A stretch of DNA of 64,000 nt from Rutidosis leptorrhynchoides (GCF_046630445.1 NC_092335.1:628277501-628341500); one strand, 5' to 3'. Shown: positions 12,469 to 24,672, numbered from the stretch's first letter. The notes: generated by a model from the letters alone, not told the origin. Numbers and translations are program-made.

Positions 12469-15400
12469 TCATATAATCATACGACAGATAAGCAAAGATC
12501 TGACATGTTCTATTAGTTCTTCTCCCACTTGTGTGAAATGATCTTTAGATTTGTATAGAACATCCATCACCCGTGCCATGTTAATCACACGCATAATTAG
12601 AGTCATCGGAACATCCTTACATATAAGAGATTCTTCGGTTATCTTTTTCCATGCATCTTCGATTTTCTTGTTAACTAAATCATGAACATATTCCTCCGTT
12701 ACTTCATATTCTTTCATGTAACTTTCAACAGTAGATGCGACGTGCTTTCTTTCTTTCTCCTCCTGAAATTTTCGTTATGTATAGTAGCATTTCAAAGATA
12801 ACACGATGTCATAAATACTGGCGGAACTTGGAGGTTTGTTTTGACGGGCGAAAAAAAAGATATAATCTTTTTACGTACATAACATAAATATTAAACTACA
12901 CTAATGACCCAAATGTTGGGTGACCACAACTTGCTTTTGTCTCAATAAAATACAAGAAATTAAGTGAATAGTACTTGTGTGATGTAGTGTTGTCAACTAT
13001 TTTGTCTTTTCTGGTTTTTAAAAATTTTTATTTAAATTTATTTTACCTGGTAGGAAGGCGCGGACTTCCTAACATGTTAATCTCATTTTACAGCAACAAC
13101 ACATGATTGATTTGTTAGTAATGCATACAAATATATTGATATACCTTTTGAGGGACTAAATCATCCATGAACCTAGCAATTGCACATGATGCTTTAACAA
13201 GAGGAGGTTTATTGAGAGCCCATTTAAACATTTCGTCTGTAACAAAATCTCCCATGCCAACAAAACATGTCGTAGTGAGTAGACTATACCCACTGCTCAC
13301 GAATGCAAGTGACATGTGCTCGTCTGTCGTTGGAACGTACCCATCATTTGCCCATTTTGCTTCCATCAAATAGCTTCTAATAAACTCCTTCATCTGTATA
13401 TGAGAACTTATGAAGTGATCTGTATATGGAGTATTTTAACTTACTTTGATTTAGTTGTGCAATAACATAATAATTTGAACTATTAAAAAACTTACAGACT
13501 CTTTGGCATAGTTAAGATGATACTCTTTTCCTTCTTTTCGCATAATCTCTTCCATTTCCATGTATATATCCAAGACTGCTTGGTATATCAGTTTCATGTA
13601 GTTTGGAAGTACATCAATGCACGAAATTGACCACCTGTATATTAAATTTTTCATGCGAATTGTACAATTAGACTGTGTTTGACAATCTTTTAATTGAATG
13701 ACTTAACGTTAAATGCTTAACCACGCATTTTGTAACATGAACTGAATGACAAATAATGTTGAATGATTGAATATAGTTGAAATACTCTCTTAACCATTTA
13801 ACACCTTCATTTTCTTTACACTCTCTTTATTAGATTATATATACAAAACACTTACTAATTAAATATATTACTATATTTATTCATGTAAAAGGTAAAAAGT
13901 ATAATTTACACATTGAGAGGGTTTATTTAAAATGATATATGATCTAATAGATTATTCTCATCCAGAAGAATGAAACAAGTTCAATCACTATAGTTTATAG
14001 TTGAATCATTCATATGTTGAATTATTCATCGTTTAATCATTCTTAACCTTAATTTAATTGATTATGAGTGTTTAAGTTTAATTAACATGTTTAGTTGCTT
14101 AAGTTGATCTTCATTATCTTGAAGTGCAACTGGATAGTGCATATAAATACCTTTGAATTGCATCAGTGAAGATGCTAAGTTCTTCGTAAGTACCATAAGC
14201 ATCATAAGTGTCATCAAGAACGGTCGCCATTGAAATCACTTTCGCTAAGAATATTCTAGAACGAGAATATTGTGGCTCAAAGTACACACCAAGTGCCCAA
14301 AAGTAGGACTCAACCAATCTGTCTCTTGCATAAGGTAACTTGTTGGGGACATCAAGACCTTTCCACCAACTACAATAAGTCGAAATTAGCTAGAAGTAAA
14401 CCATATGAGAAGTTTGTTGACTTGTTATATAATATGTGCATACCTTGAAAGTTGGCTAAGCTCAATCCTATGAAATGACTGAAGCAAGTTGAATTCTAAC
14501 TTCGCGAGTTTAAGCAAAGATTCGTTATGAGAAGTTTGTTGTTGGTAGAAAGGAACGTACGACAATGCCTCTAGTCGTGGCAACCTTTTATGTATTGGTT
14601 GTTTTAGCGCAACATGTATACGGGTTGACATTATAGAGTTGCTATGAACAAGATCATTCGCTATGTCATAAAGACGAGTTCTTGTAAAAATCAGAGCATT
14701 GTCTAGTACAACTTCTCCTTCCACCCTCAAATACGTTGCCTCGTATAACTCAAGTAAGCTCTCAACATCATTGGCTAATGAATTCTTGAAAGATCCACTT
14801 ACGTCTTTATAGCTATTGAACACATCTGGGTTAAAGTAACAAAAAATGTTAAAACATTATATTAATGTTTAAAAAAATAGCTAGACTCATTTACAACGCT
14901 ATAACAGTATATTTACTAACCACAAGAAACGTGGAAGCCATGTTGTCGCAGGAGACGAAACCAAAGAGAAGGTCTACCGCCGTTCCAGTTATCACCATAA
15001 GCATCATGAATATGTTGCAAGGCATGCTTAATCTCTTCATCGAATTTATAAGAAATACCGAGACGTTCGATTGCATCGATTAGTTTTAACAAATTTGTAT
15101 GTTCCGATTGAAAATCTAAGTATGTTGTTATATCTTTTCGCACATCTTCTCTCAAATTTTTGAGTATTTTCTCAATGCCGATTGGCTCTGCAAGCTACAT
15201 TAAACATGAAGAATATGAGGAAATTTTTCCTATCATATTTTTCTTTTGGATTGTAAGAAGAAGAATACTTTTGTATTATAACTAGTCCGGTTCGGCCCGC
15301 ACGATGTGGCGGAAAATTTCGGCCTGCATATTCATATTTAACATAGCGTTGTGTACGTACAAAGGGGGTAACGGCTTATGTGTTAAGACCCGTTTTAGTT

Positions 15401-16738
15401 GTCGGTGTTCTTACCGTTTTTAAAAAAAGTGTCTGTTTCGAACGTAGTTAGTCTCGTTTTATTCGTAAAATTATTTCAAGTTTAATGGTGGTAGTGGTGA
15501 ACTTTAGCTCGCGTCGAGTACGTAGATAACGGCCGTCGAAGTTTATGGTGGATGTTTTTTTATTTAAATTAAAAATTAAAAATTAAAAATTACAATTTAT
15601 ACCTTTGAGAAAGTGTGTAAGTTGAATTGTTTGGGGGTGGGGTAAAATTTTATGGTGTGAAAGGAAGGAGTGTAACGACATTTTTTTTTTTGTCTAGAAC
15701 GACACTAAGGTAATTCTTTTAGTATATAGAGTTAATAATTAGCGTATTATTTATTTATTATGTAAAAAACTCGAGTGATCTGAAATAAACAATTGTGATG
15801 AAGAATAAATGGGATGTTCTTAATTGATAATATTAGTAGTATGTAGATGTAGATATATAAGAGGCGGTTTTATTGAGAATATTTTAAAAGATATAGAAAG
15901 TGAATATCAATGGCAACATCAATGCGATTTGTAAAGGTCTTGACGGGGGTTTTCTCAATCTTCGATGGTATTGATAACATCCTCGCGATTTGAGTTTCCT
16001 CCTAATGTGTGTGTATGTGACAAATAAGAGCATTTGATGTCGATATCGCCGTTAAAAAAAATTATAGAAAGTGAAAGAGAAGATTATCATTAGAAGATTT
16101 AAGATATAAAGAGAAAAATAAAGGAAGCAATACATGGATGTGCAAAACCTTTGTATCGTTTAACTATATCCTTATATACTCTTGCTGCGAATACTCTCGG
16201 TAGGAAGAGCATGCGGTTAAAGTTTTATTTTAATCGGTAAACAAAGATAAAGGTAGCAGTAGAAGGAAACTACGAAATAATAAAAGGAAATTACAGGATC
16301 CATACGAATCACTGGCGATCGGAGATTTATTGTTTGCTAAACGATTGTGTGCCTTAAGTTCAAACCCACTCCAATACCATAGTAAACTAAGAATAATTTA
16401 TAATGTATATGTTTAAATTGTCATTAAAATGATTACAGGATATCATATTTAGAGACCAAGATAACTTGCACATATATAACAAACTAACACAATTTAAATA
16501 AAAATCAAGATAATTAGTAAGCATAACATATTTTAATTATCAAACATAACAAATTTAATTTAAATTAGATAAATACAAATTATTAATAATATTAAAGAAT
16601 AATATATTCTTTAATATTGCATTATTCATAGTTTCTAGTTTCGATTTTTACCTCTTCAAAATTGAGAAATTGATCCCCCCAAACACTAGGAGGAAAGTTG
16701 GTAACAGGACGAATAACTTCATCATACATTTCATACAT
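12469..16738 (-). CDS. Sesquiterpene synthase (TPS-a type), 7 exons, 547 aa
   Basis: Likely a cytosolic Mg-dependent class I terpene cyclase acting on farnesyl diphosphate; the product cannot be read from sequence. My exon model, minus strand: 16738-16652, 15194-14921, 14825-14444, 14369-14151, 13634-13496, 13393-13145, 12762-12469. All introns are GT-AG, and the lengths 87, 274, 382, 219, 139, 249 and 294 bp match the usual seven-exon TPS layout and sum to 548 codons including TGA. Motifs: RP(x)8W near the N-terminus (residues 10-20, the TPS-a variant of RRx8W), RDR 263-265, DDTYD 300-304. The second metal motif reads DDLVPQKEE at 444-452: D444 and E452 are present but residue 448 is Pro instead of Ser/Thr/Gly. 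No plastid transit peptide is evident. An in-frame upstream ATG at 16792 exists, but the TATA at 16808-16816 favours the 16738 start. Intron 1 (1457 bp) contains a small retroposon and a Helitron-like end. No stop or frameshift was found, so it may be functional. Confidence 0.9.
15282..15320 (-). mobile_element. Helitron-like 3' terminus in TPS intron 1 (weak)
   Basis: ACTAGTCC at 15281-15288 followed by a degenerate GC-rich hairpin (CCGCACGATGTGG) matches the pattern of a minus-strand Helitron 3' end: hairpin, short spacer, CTAG, inserted between A and T. The stem is imperfect and the 5' end was not located. Confidence 0.3.
15904..16062 (+). mobile_element. Short retroposon (SINE or truncated LINE) in TPS intron 1
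   Basis: A 159-bp insert ends in an A-rich tail (GCCGTTAAAAAAAAT) and is flanked by perfect 12-bp direct repeats TATAGAAAGTGA at 15892-15903 and 16063-16074. The tail plus long TSD is the signature of LINE-machinery retrotransposition. The body shows no coding sequence, so SINE versus 5'-truncated LINE cannot be decided. Confidence 0.8.
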
Positions 16739-16807
16739 GTTCTTACAAAACCTTGGCCGAGTTATGTAGTGTACACCACTTGCTAAAAGCATGAATGAAG
16801 TTAAGGA

Positions 16808-16816
16808 CTATATATA
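16808..16816 (-). promoter_or_regulatory. Putative TATA box of the terpene synthase
   Basis: CTATATATAG on the minus strand, about 70-75 bp before ATG 16738 and only about 20 bp before the upstream ATG 16792. At normal TATA-to-start spacing, transcription would begin near 16780, which excludes 16792 and leaves a 5' UTR of about 40 nt for 16738. AT-rich surroundings mean this could be chance. Confidence 0.45.
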
Positions 16817-16893
16817 GGGTCGATACAGGGTCGATATCAAAAGATTTTATCACCCAATTTAATTTGTTAGAAAAACAATTTTAAATAGGGGAA

Positions 16894-17757
16894 TTGACCA
16901 AAATACACTTTTTAAAAAAGTTTTCAAAGAAAATACACTTTTTTTAAAAAAAGTTGTCAATATACCATTGGGTAGACCAAAGTGTTGATCGACCACCATA
17001 TATCTTGGTCGACCATCTCATTTTTTAAGGTGGTCGACCAAGCTTCATTGAGTCTCCGCTCGACTACCATGTAAACATGGTCGACTACCTCTCATTTTTT
17101 CATAGTCGACTACCCAACAAAAAACAACGCGGGCGACCCTAAATATGGTCGACTACCCAAATTTATGTCACTTCATTTTATTTTATCATGACTTGATATT
17201 GGTTATGAAGATAGGTGTGTACACACGCTGTAAGCAAATGAAGTTGCACTGCACTGTTGAATAAATATGAATAACTCGTGACCCAATTGATCGCTTAAGA
17301 GAAGAATTAGATCATAGAAATATGGCTAATGTCAACTGACTTTATTGCTAAGTCTAGTCTTATTGACCAAGGTATACAAGCAGGAAGCATATCAAGGTTT
17401 CAATTTTATATGTGGGTTTCTTATCCATGGGAGTTTGTTTGATGGTGAATTTTTTGGTTAAGCAAGCAGGAAGCATATCAAGACATTTTAAGGGTAGTCG
17501 ACCATATTTAGGGTCGCCCACGTTGTTTTTTGCTAGGGTAGTCGACCATGAAAAAATAGAAGGTAGTCGACCATGTTTACATGGTAGTCGACCGCAAACT
17601 CAATGAAGCTTGGTCGACCACCTTGAAAAATCAGGTAGTAGACCAAGATATATGGTGGTCGACCAACACTTTGGTCTACCCAATGGTGCATATTGACAAA
17701 TTTTTTTTTTTAAAAGTGTATTTTCTTTTAAAACTTAAAAAAAAAGTGTAAATGGTT
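16894..17757. repeat. Long foldback element upstream of the terpene synthase
   Basis: The left arm (about 16894-17159) and right arm (about 17492-17757) are near-perfect reverse complements of about 265 bp, separated by a 332-bp spacer. Each arm holds many GTCGACC/GGTCGAC-type copies, themselves nearly palindromic, between T-rich tips that read AAAATACACTTT / AAAGTGTATTTT. The spacer has a direct repeat AAGCAGGAAGCATATCAAG (17378 and 17464). The short ORF in the spacer (17412-17606) has no recognised domain. It could be a foldback transposon. The left tip is 155 bp from the terpene synthase start. Confidence 0.85.
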
Positions 17758-17879
17758 GGTTGTTGTTTTTAGAAGATTTTTATCTTCTTTATAATAAAAA
17801 AAAAGGAATAGGTGTATTCACTATTTAATTTGATAAATTCATCACATGTATGCGATAAGTATATGTTCACTAAAAATAC

Positions 17880-19500
17880 TTTTTTTTTTAAAAAGCAACC
17901 TATTATAATCACAACAATGTACAAGAGGGCTAGAAGCAAAGATTGCAACTAGCCAAAATTCGCACAGAATACAATTCGCGAAGATATAATAAGATACTAA
18001 GCTAGAATCCTAAACATACTATCATGATGAAACAATAATCTCTTTCGGGTTATGAATCCAACTATGCCACCCTATCTCGATCTTTTCACATCTCTTTGCA
18101 AATCACTCATAGCTTTTGGCTTGATTTTACAAAGTGCAACCGGAATGCTCCAATTTTTGTTTTTGAACACTTTTTAGTTGCGGTTTTTCCAAATAAGATA
18201 TGTGCACGTTCACTCTACCGTTTGCCACATCTTCGCACCTAAGGGTGTCATCGTAAGGTTATTGATCCCACGAAATGCTTCACCTAGACATAGATGTGAC
18301 ACACCATTTAGACCCCCACCAATCATATACTTTACTCCACACCTCAAAAACTTGATTACAAAGGATAATGGAGTGGTCAACCGACTCCAAACCATCGTCA
18401 AAAATTGGACGGGCAACGAACGGTATGAAGGTCAACATCCCGCTTATCAAATTCCAATAACACGGGTAGTCTTTTTTTTTCTTGCACGCCAAATAAACAC
18501 TTCTACCTTTTTCGATTCAAAACAATTGGTACCCGCACCTAATATTTTCGCATTTATTAAATCAAAGAGTTTTTTTTGTTGAAAATGAATCGCTAGAACA
18601 AAGTTGCCAACGACATTCGTCACGTCTTCCCGCGTCCAGAACAGTAGTTTGCAGCAGGCCTTCGAGCTCAGCCAGTTCCACTGAAGTGTGGCCAGTAGGT
18701 GTTCCCAACCAGCACCAGTTAAATTGTCCATTCGCACCACATCCTTCAAATCGATCTCGCACCAAAACGTTCTGATTCTGATCCAGTCTCGATAATCTAT
18801 TAAATCTTGCCTTCAAAGGTAAGTCGCCGCACCACACATCATTCCTAAACGAAATAGATGCCCCGTCTCTAATTTGTCTTTGAAAGAAAGTCCCATGTCA
18901 TCCAAATTTCATCCTGTTTTAATAATGCTAGACCAAGTAGACCAAGAAGAAGATAAATCCACCCGAATTAAGTCCGCCCGAATTCCCGTAAATACTCTTG
19001 ATAACTTTGACCCACAAAGCGGTGTTTTCGGTATGGAACCTCCACCACCACTTGTCGATCAAAGTCATGTTTTTGCTTTTTAATGATCTCAAGTTTAACC
19101 CCCCCCCCCCCCCTCTCTCATTATAAGGTAGAAGTACCCCATCCCATTTAACCCACAAAATTTTTGTTTTTTCACCCGTCCATCCCAAAAAAAATTACGT
19201 CTTACACACTCAAGATTTTTGATCACACAAGACAGGGCACGGAAGAGCGAGAGAAAGTACAACGGAAGGCTACTTAAAACCGAACTAACAAGGGTTAACC
19301 TTCCACCAAATGACATCGTACGTGCTTTCCAATCCGACAACCTTCTCTTGAATTTTTCAAAAATCGAATCCCAACTCGACGTTTTCTTCATGTTGACACC
19401 GATGGGAAGACCAAGATAAGTAAACGGTAATGATCCAACATTTCATTTGAATCTACTAGCCACATCTTCCACCTAACTCTTATCAACACAAAGAATGATG
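17880..19500 (-). pseudogene. LINE ORF2 remnant (RT C-terminus and zinc-binding domain)
   Basis: Minus-strand fragments in different frames reconstruct the end of a plant L1-type ORF2. There is a TYLGLPIG-like segment near 19410, then the WKARTMSFGGRLTLVSSVL and YFLSLFRA region (19200-19380), FFWDG near 19190, a KWWWRFHTENTALWVKVI region (19000-19080), and the zf-RVT type segment with FIWRAR near 18480. At least four frameshifts or stops break it, and a C-homopolymer (19099-19112) marks one. The 3' end at 17880 begins with a T-run, i.e. the poly(A) tail of a minus-strand insertion. It is 5' truncated near 19500. Confidence 0.85.
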
Positions 19501-19547
19501 GATATATCATCCGTTAAAAAAGTTTTTTGAACTTTATGTTTGATTTT

Positions 19548-19850
19548 TTTAACAGCAGTACGAGATCAATCAGGGGGACTTAACCACCCACGCGTTGATC
19601 TCCCGCAGTTTCATAACCTGCCTCCAACTGATGTCCAGGAGAAAACCCGATCCAATCCGAGGGCATGACGGTAAAACCCCATCCCCCTACTGCCCCCACA
19701 GCGTGATGTGCGGAATGAACCCTTTAGTAGAATTCAAGGGTAAAGGGGCAATGTATGTAATGCTGCACCCCACGAGCGCCGAACTCCTGACCTCCCGCTA
19801 AAAGAGACAATCCACTAACACATGAGCTACAACACAAGGTTAACCAGAAT
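19548..19850 (-). mobile_element. SINE-like retroposon with tRNA-like head
   Basis: Read on the minus strand, the head (19840-19770) has an A-box-like TAGCTCATGTGTTAGTGG and, about 35 bp on, a B-box-like GAGGTCAGGAGTTCG. It ends in TGCTGTTAAAAAAATC near 19548. The GC-rich body stands out from its AT-rich surroundings. No clear TSD was found, so the boundaries are approximate. It could instead be a fragment of another retroelement. Confidence 0.5.
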
Positions 19851-20041
19851 ATTTAAAGATAAAAATGATGAATCATATTATAGCGTAAAAAGTGGTAAAC
19901 AAGACCAAGTAGATGAACCTAGGGTTAACCTTGGGTGCGAAACCAGAATAATAGAACTAACCAGGAATCACCCTAAAAGATTTCATATCTAAATGATTCA
20001 ATGGGCACTTCTTATGGCAATAAGGTCAACTTTTAATTTTT

Positions 20042-21050
20042 ACAAAACATGCATATTTGGGATAAAGGAGTAGATGCGGAATTGCTAATTTCGTTTGTTA
20101 TGGGTGCGATTGATAAATATAGCAACACACCATATGCCTTTTTTGTAGGAAAATGGGTTGCGTCACCCATTGTGAAGAATTATGCCATGAATATAAGAGG
20201 CAAATATGAAATCGAGAAGGCAATGATGAATTCTAAAGGTTTCTTTTTCTTCAAGTTTGCCACTGCGAAGGGTATGCGTAGAGGTATTGAGAATGAGCCT
20301 TGGATGATTAGAACTTCTCAAATCATACTCAATAAATGCCAGTGAATGTCTCCTTAACCAAAGAAGATTTGACGAAAATCCAAATGTGGGTTATGATCCA
20401 TGACATACCATTAACAGGTTATACATATGCATCTGATGGTCTGAGTATGATTGCATCAAGATTTGAAATCCTATCATGTTGGATTCTTATACTAGTACCA
20501 TGTGTTTTGAGGCATGAGGTAGGCAACACTATGGTTGTGCAAGGATTGAAATAATGGCTTAGCATGAGTTGAAGTCAAAGCTCAGTATAACAACCCCTAA
20601 AATTAATGGTGAAAGAAGCATTGTAGATACGGTCACGATAGAGTATGAATGAAAACCCCCACGTTGCTCAGGAGGAAAACTTTTTGGCCACCAAGATAGT
20701 TACTCCTCTAGTGATCACGAAAATAGTGGATAATGATGGTTTTCAAACAGTTCAAAATAAAGGAAAGAATCCGGGTCATGATCAAACTGTATGGCATATA
20801 AATAGGTTTAACGTGAGAAAAAGAAAGCAAAAAATGGTCTACTGGCCCAAAAATAATGTGGCCCAAAGTTACTAATAATGGCTTGCGAAAGGTTGCACAT
20901 GTGGGTAAAAAAAGGTTGGAAGCTGAGATAAATAAGGATTCACAAGTGAAGATTCAGAATTCGTTCGGAGCACTAAATAATTATTCATATAACTTAGTTA
21001 ACGAACCGAGTGATGTTGAATCTGATTAAGAGGAAACAGTCGAGTTTATG
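20042..21050 (+). pseudogene. LINE ORF1 remnant (DUF4283-type gag-like protein)
   Basis: Plus-strand pieces in shifting frames resemble the N-terminal DUF4283 region of plant LINE ORF1/gag-like proteins: GFFFFKFATAKGMRRGIE followed by PWMIRTSQIILNKC (20240-20340), then the IHDIPLTGYTYASDGLSMIA block (20397-20460). Downstream comes a hydrophilic linker (20645-21010). Frame changes at 20340, 20480 and 20570 and several stops make it non-functional. It is opposite in orientation to the ORF2 fragment at 17880-19500, so the two come from different insertions or a rearrangement. Confidence 0.75.
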
Positions 21051-22422
21051 GCGGGGGAAAGTGTCACTAAGAAGATAGTAATGTATTAATTGGGTAAAAG
21101 GTATTAACCCAATGCACGATAAATTATTTATTTATAGTTTTGTTATCGTTGTAGTTTGTTTATTGTTCCATTTTTTTTTTTTTTTGATGTTTAATAAAAT
21201 AATGAATGAATCTATTACATTATATAAAACAATGTTTTAAACATCCTACGTGGCAGCCTTAATTAGCGTCTGTTTTAAAAAAAAATTGATGACGTGTCAA
21301 TTTATTAGAAAAAATAGATTTTAATTATCTTTATTTGAAAGATTTTAGATATATTTACATTATTATTATTTATTAAGTACTTATATTTGGAAGGTTTTAG
21401 ATATATTTATACATTATTATTTAAAAATTGATATCTATCTTCTATCTATATCTATCTATCTAAAAATTGTTATTATTATTTAAAAATAAGTTTAATTATG
21501 ATTATATTAAACATAAATATATCCATATATCATTCTAATATCATTACATTAGTAAATTTAATATATATTATATATCCGTATATATTGAATAAGAGTAATC
21601 AATAATACAGATACATCCAATTAAATTGTTTAATATGTATTTGGTGGTTATATCATTTTAGGTGAATATTGATTCTGGGTAAAAAGGTGACAAATTCACT
21701 CATTTCCATATTAATCTTGACATTTAATATTTTCTTCTGAAAATAAATGAATGTTCGGACTTAAATTAAATACATTATACAATAAAGAGATGTAATTAAT
21801 TTAACTTGAAAAAATATCCACATCCATATACATATTTTAAATTATATAAATATTCATATACAGCCACAACTCCATATATTTTAGTATCCCTCATGTTTTA
21901 CAATTACTATTTTATTAAACATGTAATTAATTGTTTTTAAGTATCTTTACCGACCGTGGATTGCGCTGGCTTAATGATATAATGAACATGATTTATCATA
22001 ACTAATCTTTTGATTAATTTTTAACTGCCGTACATCAAATGAGCTAAAAATCTAGTTATGTTATAAAAAAAATAAATAATTATCAAATTTGATATTTACT
22101 TAAAAAACGTGATACATGTCTTGGTAACGGGTGGAATAGATTTCATCACATTTTTCACACATATATGTCCTTAGAAAATTTTGGACTACCTACGTAACTA
22201 GTGGATACCGCTCGCTCTAAGCATAGTGTCAACGTCGGTCACACCCAATTGCCGTGAACAAAACATTCTTAAATATCATATCACAAATGAATTCTTGGTG
22301 CATATTTTTTTTCTTTGAACACATTGAAAATGTTGATGTTGATTGATTGATGCTATTTTTGAACCTTACTGATACTTATTCGAAAAATAAAACTATGAAT
22401 AATTATGACACTTCGTTCTAAA
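21051..22422. other. AT-rich intergenic sequence, no gene seen
   Basis: Contains a T-run at 21168-21185 and simple AT-rich sequence with a short TATCTATCTA stretch near 21440. No ORF or repeat with convincing ends was found. Confidence 0.6.
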
Positions 22423-22430
22423 CAAAGAAC

Positions 22431-22628
22431 CAGGGGCGGAAGTAGTAAGAGACATTCGAAAATTTTATTGCAAAAATTTTGAATTTTTTAATTTTGCTCA
22501 CAGTGAATTTTTTTTTTATCCAAAAGTCTTCCTATTTTGCCCTCAAAGCCTCCATATTTTGCTCAAAAGAATTACAACGCTTTTATGTTTTTTTACCCCC
22601 GGTAAAAAAAATTATGTTTCCGCCACTG
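22431..22628. mobile_element. hAT-type MITE (198 bp)
   Basis: Terminal inverted repeats CAGGGGCGGAA and TTTCCGCCACTG bound a 198-bp non-coding element. The flanks are CAAAGAAC (22423-22430) and CAAAGAAT (22629-22636), an 8-bp target-site duplication with one mismatch, as expected for the hAT superfamily. The TIRs start CAGGGGC, typical of plant hAT elements. Confidence 0.85.
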
Positions 22629-22639
22629 CAAAGAATATA

Positions 22640-23140
22640 CAAACTCAAGAACTACGAACATACAAATAAAGCAGCGGAACTTGGACCCAGACTAAACAAA
22701 CTCCAAGGAACCTAAAAGCAAAGCACGCTAACCAACCGAACACAAATTAAACAAAATAGCAAAGTACGTCTAAAATAATTCAATAAGAGAGAATAAAACC
22801 TCACACCCAAACAAAACAAAAACGACATCATATGTTAAAAAGATAAATAACCGAAAATCACCTAAAAAAATCAAACAAAATAAAGGCCATCAACATTCAA
22901 CTCCTTCAGTTTTGCCCCATGAATCTTTTTAGTCTTCTTCGGCTTGGCTTTACGTTGTGAACTTATCAACTTACCTTTAACTTTAAAGAGTTGAAATTCT
23001 TTATAACTTCATCAAAAACCAAACCGAAAGAAGAGCCCGCAACCTCCATGTTACCTCCAATGTTACGCTATGCGAGAAAACCATCACCCAAGATCAATAA
23101 CCCTGTCTCCGAACCACCAATCGTAACATCCACCTCATCT
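22640..23140 (-). pseudogene. Possible retroelement ORF C-terminal remnant
   Basis: The minus strand near 22890-22990 reads a short basic stretch (KLISSQRKAKPKKTKK and following), with acidic/glycine-rich remnants upstream to 23135 in other frames. This is reminiscent of the basic C-terminus of LINE ORF1 proteins, but no domain can be named. Treat as weak. Confidence 0.25.
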
Positions 23141-23452
23141 TATTCAACATTTGATATTTAATGATAAACATGTTAGAGCGTTAATTACAAACCGGTTATA
23201 CTTATACATTTACAAACTTATGTACAAAGTTATGAATAGTGAAAGAACAATCGTTAAAAATTGTTTTTGTTCGATCATAAATAAAACGAGCAAATTTCAT
23301 TAAAAATGTAACTTCTTTATCTCAATTTCTTATAAAAGGTAACCTTTTTTTATTTTGACGTTTAAAATATTGTCTTATGAATTATCAATCATTAAGAGGT
23401 ATCGTTAATTTTAAGTTAGGACTCCGTTAAAAGATTAACGTTACTCCATCTT

Positions 23453-23654
23453 AATTGATTGGCATAATTGGTTCCATAATCCGTCGGTTTTTCTATTGTA
23501 AATTCGTGTGTAGCCTGATGCACCCTTCGCATCTTTGTTGTACATATTTATTTTTAGGTTGAGTGAGCGCTGCATGTTGCATGCACTATGTGTTGAACTG
23601 TGTATTATAATTGTGGTAATAAAACTTTTCTATTTTTCAAAAAAAAAAAAAAAA
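23453..23654 (+). mobile_element. 5'-truncated retroposon with poly(A) and 16-bp TSD
   Basis: A 202-bp insert ends AATAAAACTTTTCTATTTTTC followed by about 18 A residues and is bounded by perfect direct repeats AACGTTACTCCATCTT (23437-23452 and 23655-23670). The AATAAA signal 15-20 bp before the A-run, the tail and the long TSD show target-primed reverse transcription. It is probably the 3' UTR of a LINE. Confidence 0.88.
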
Positions 23655-23670
23655 AACGTTACTCCATCTT

Positions 23671-24246
23671 TTGATCACATTTTATAAAACTAATGATACA
23701 TTCCTATATGTTTGACTAATTGCCCACATCGAATAAGCTCGTAAAATATATGACATATGAAATTTACCTACATATTTTCGATTAACATCACGAATAGAAC
23801 CAATCTCACAACCGCGACTATAATCGCAAATATGATTTCACCAACTCAATTATTCATCGTCAAATTCCCCCCCAGAAAAACTACATTATTCAAGTATGAA
23901 ATGTGATACAAAAAATTGGGTATCTTGATTTTTTTTTAATGAAGTTCTAACTTAAAAGTAACGATATTTTTCTTTTTGATTAGCATTTGATAAGATAACT
24001 TTTTAAAAGTCAAAATAAAAATAGGTTATGTTTTAAGAGAAATTAGATAAAAATGTTACATTTTAATAAAATTTATAAAATATACAGTTTATAGTTTATA
24101 ATAATATTTGAATGATATTTTTTTAAATGCCAACTATTGTATTATTAATAACTGCATGAATAAATAATACATTGGTATTTTATTATTTATCATTGTGTCG
24201 TTTGTGTATTTTTACATTATTTAGTTTCTAAAATTAAAAATAATGA
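23671..24246. other. AT-rich intergenic sequence, no gene seen
   Basis: Simple AT-rich DNA without an ORF or recognisable repeat ends. Confidence 0.6.
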
Positions 24247-24274
24247 TGAATTATGTTTAGTACACTAAAGTTAA

Positions 24275-24662
24275 GTTTTTTTTCTTTTTTTTTTTTTTTT
24301 TTTTTTTTTTGCTAAAATAACAAAACTATAAAACAAAGGCAAGATTATCAGAAGATGATCAAACAAAACAAAGATACAACGCTATAACGGCTAGGCTCGA
24401 AACTAGAAACCGAAACAACTTATCCACTATCTACATCCGAGCCAGACCACGGTGAACCAATCGCCAAAATTACACATAGAGACAGAAATACTAGACCGAT
24501 ACAAGAAGCCAAGTCTAACAACTGACAAATGAAAATCGAAACAATACAAAAATCTAACATAACAAACACAGTCTCACAGAAACTAAGACGAAACTTACCG
24601 ATCTTTGCCCGTCGCTTTTAATTTGCACCTTACTATCAATCTTGTCTCACCGAACCCCATCG
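24275..24662 (-). mobile_element. LINE 3' end, minus strand
   Basis: A T-run of about 35 bp (24275-24310, interrupted by C) begins the block. The sequence behind it resembles, in reverse, the LINE 3' end in the tandem-array flank (CATCTTCTGAT and TTATTTTTGC landmarks). A 10-bp repeat TGAATTATGT at 24247-24256 and 24663-24672 may be the TSD core, though a dozen bases separate the left copy from the tail. Confidence 0.6.
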
Positions 24663-24672
24663 TGAATTATGT

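Noticed and set aside
13640..14140. Possible hAT-type MITE in TPS intron 4 (TTAGACTGTGTTTGACAATC start)
   Set aside because: I could not find a matching inverted end or target duplication.
16738..16792. Upstream in-frame ATG at 16792 as the terpene synthase start (18 more residues)
   Set aside because: The only TATA-like element lies about 20 bp before it, so transcripts would start downstream. The extension does not look like a transit peptide.
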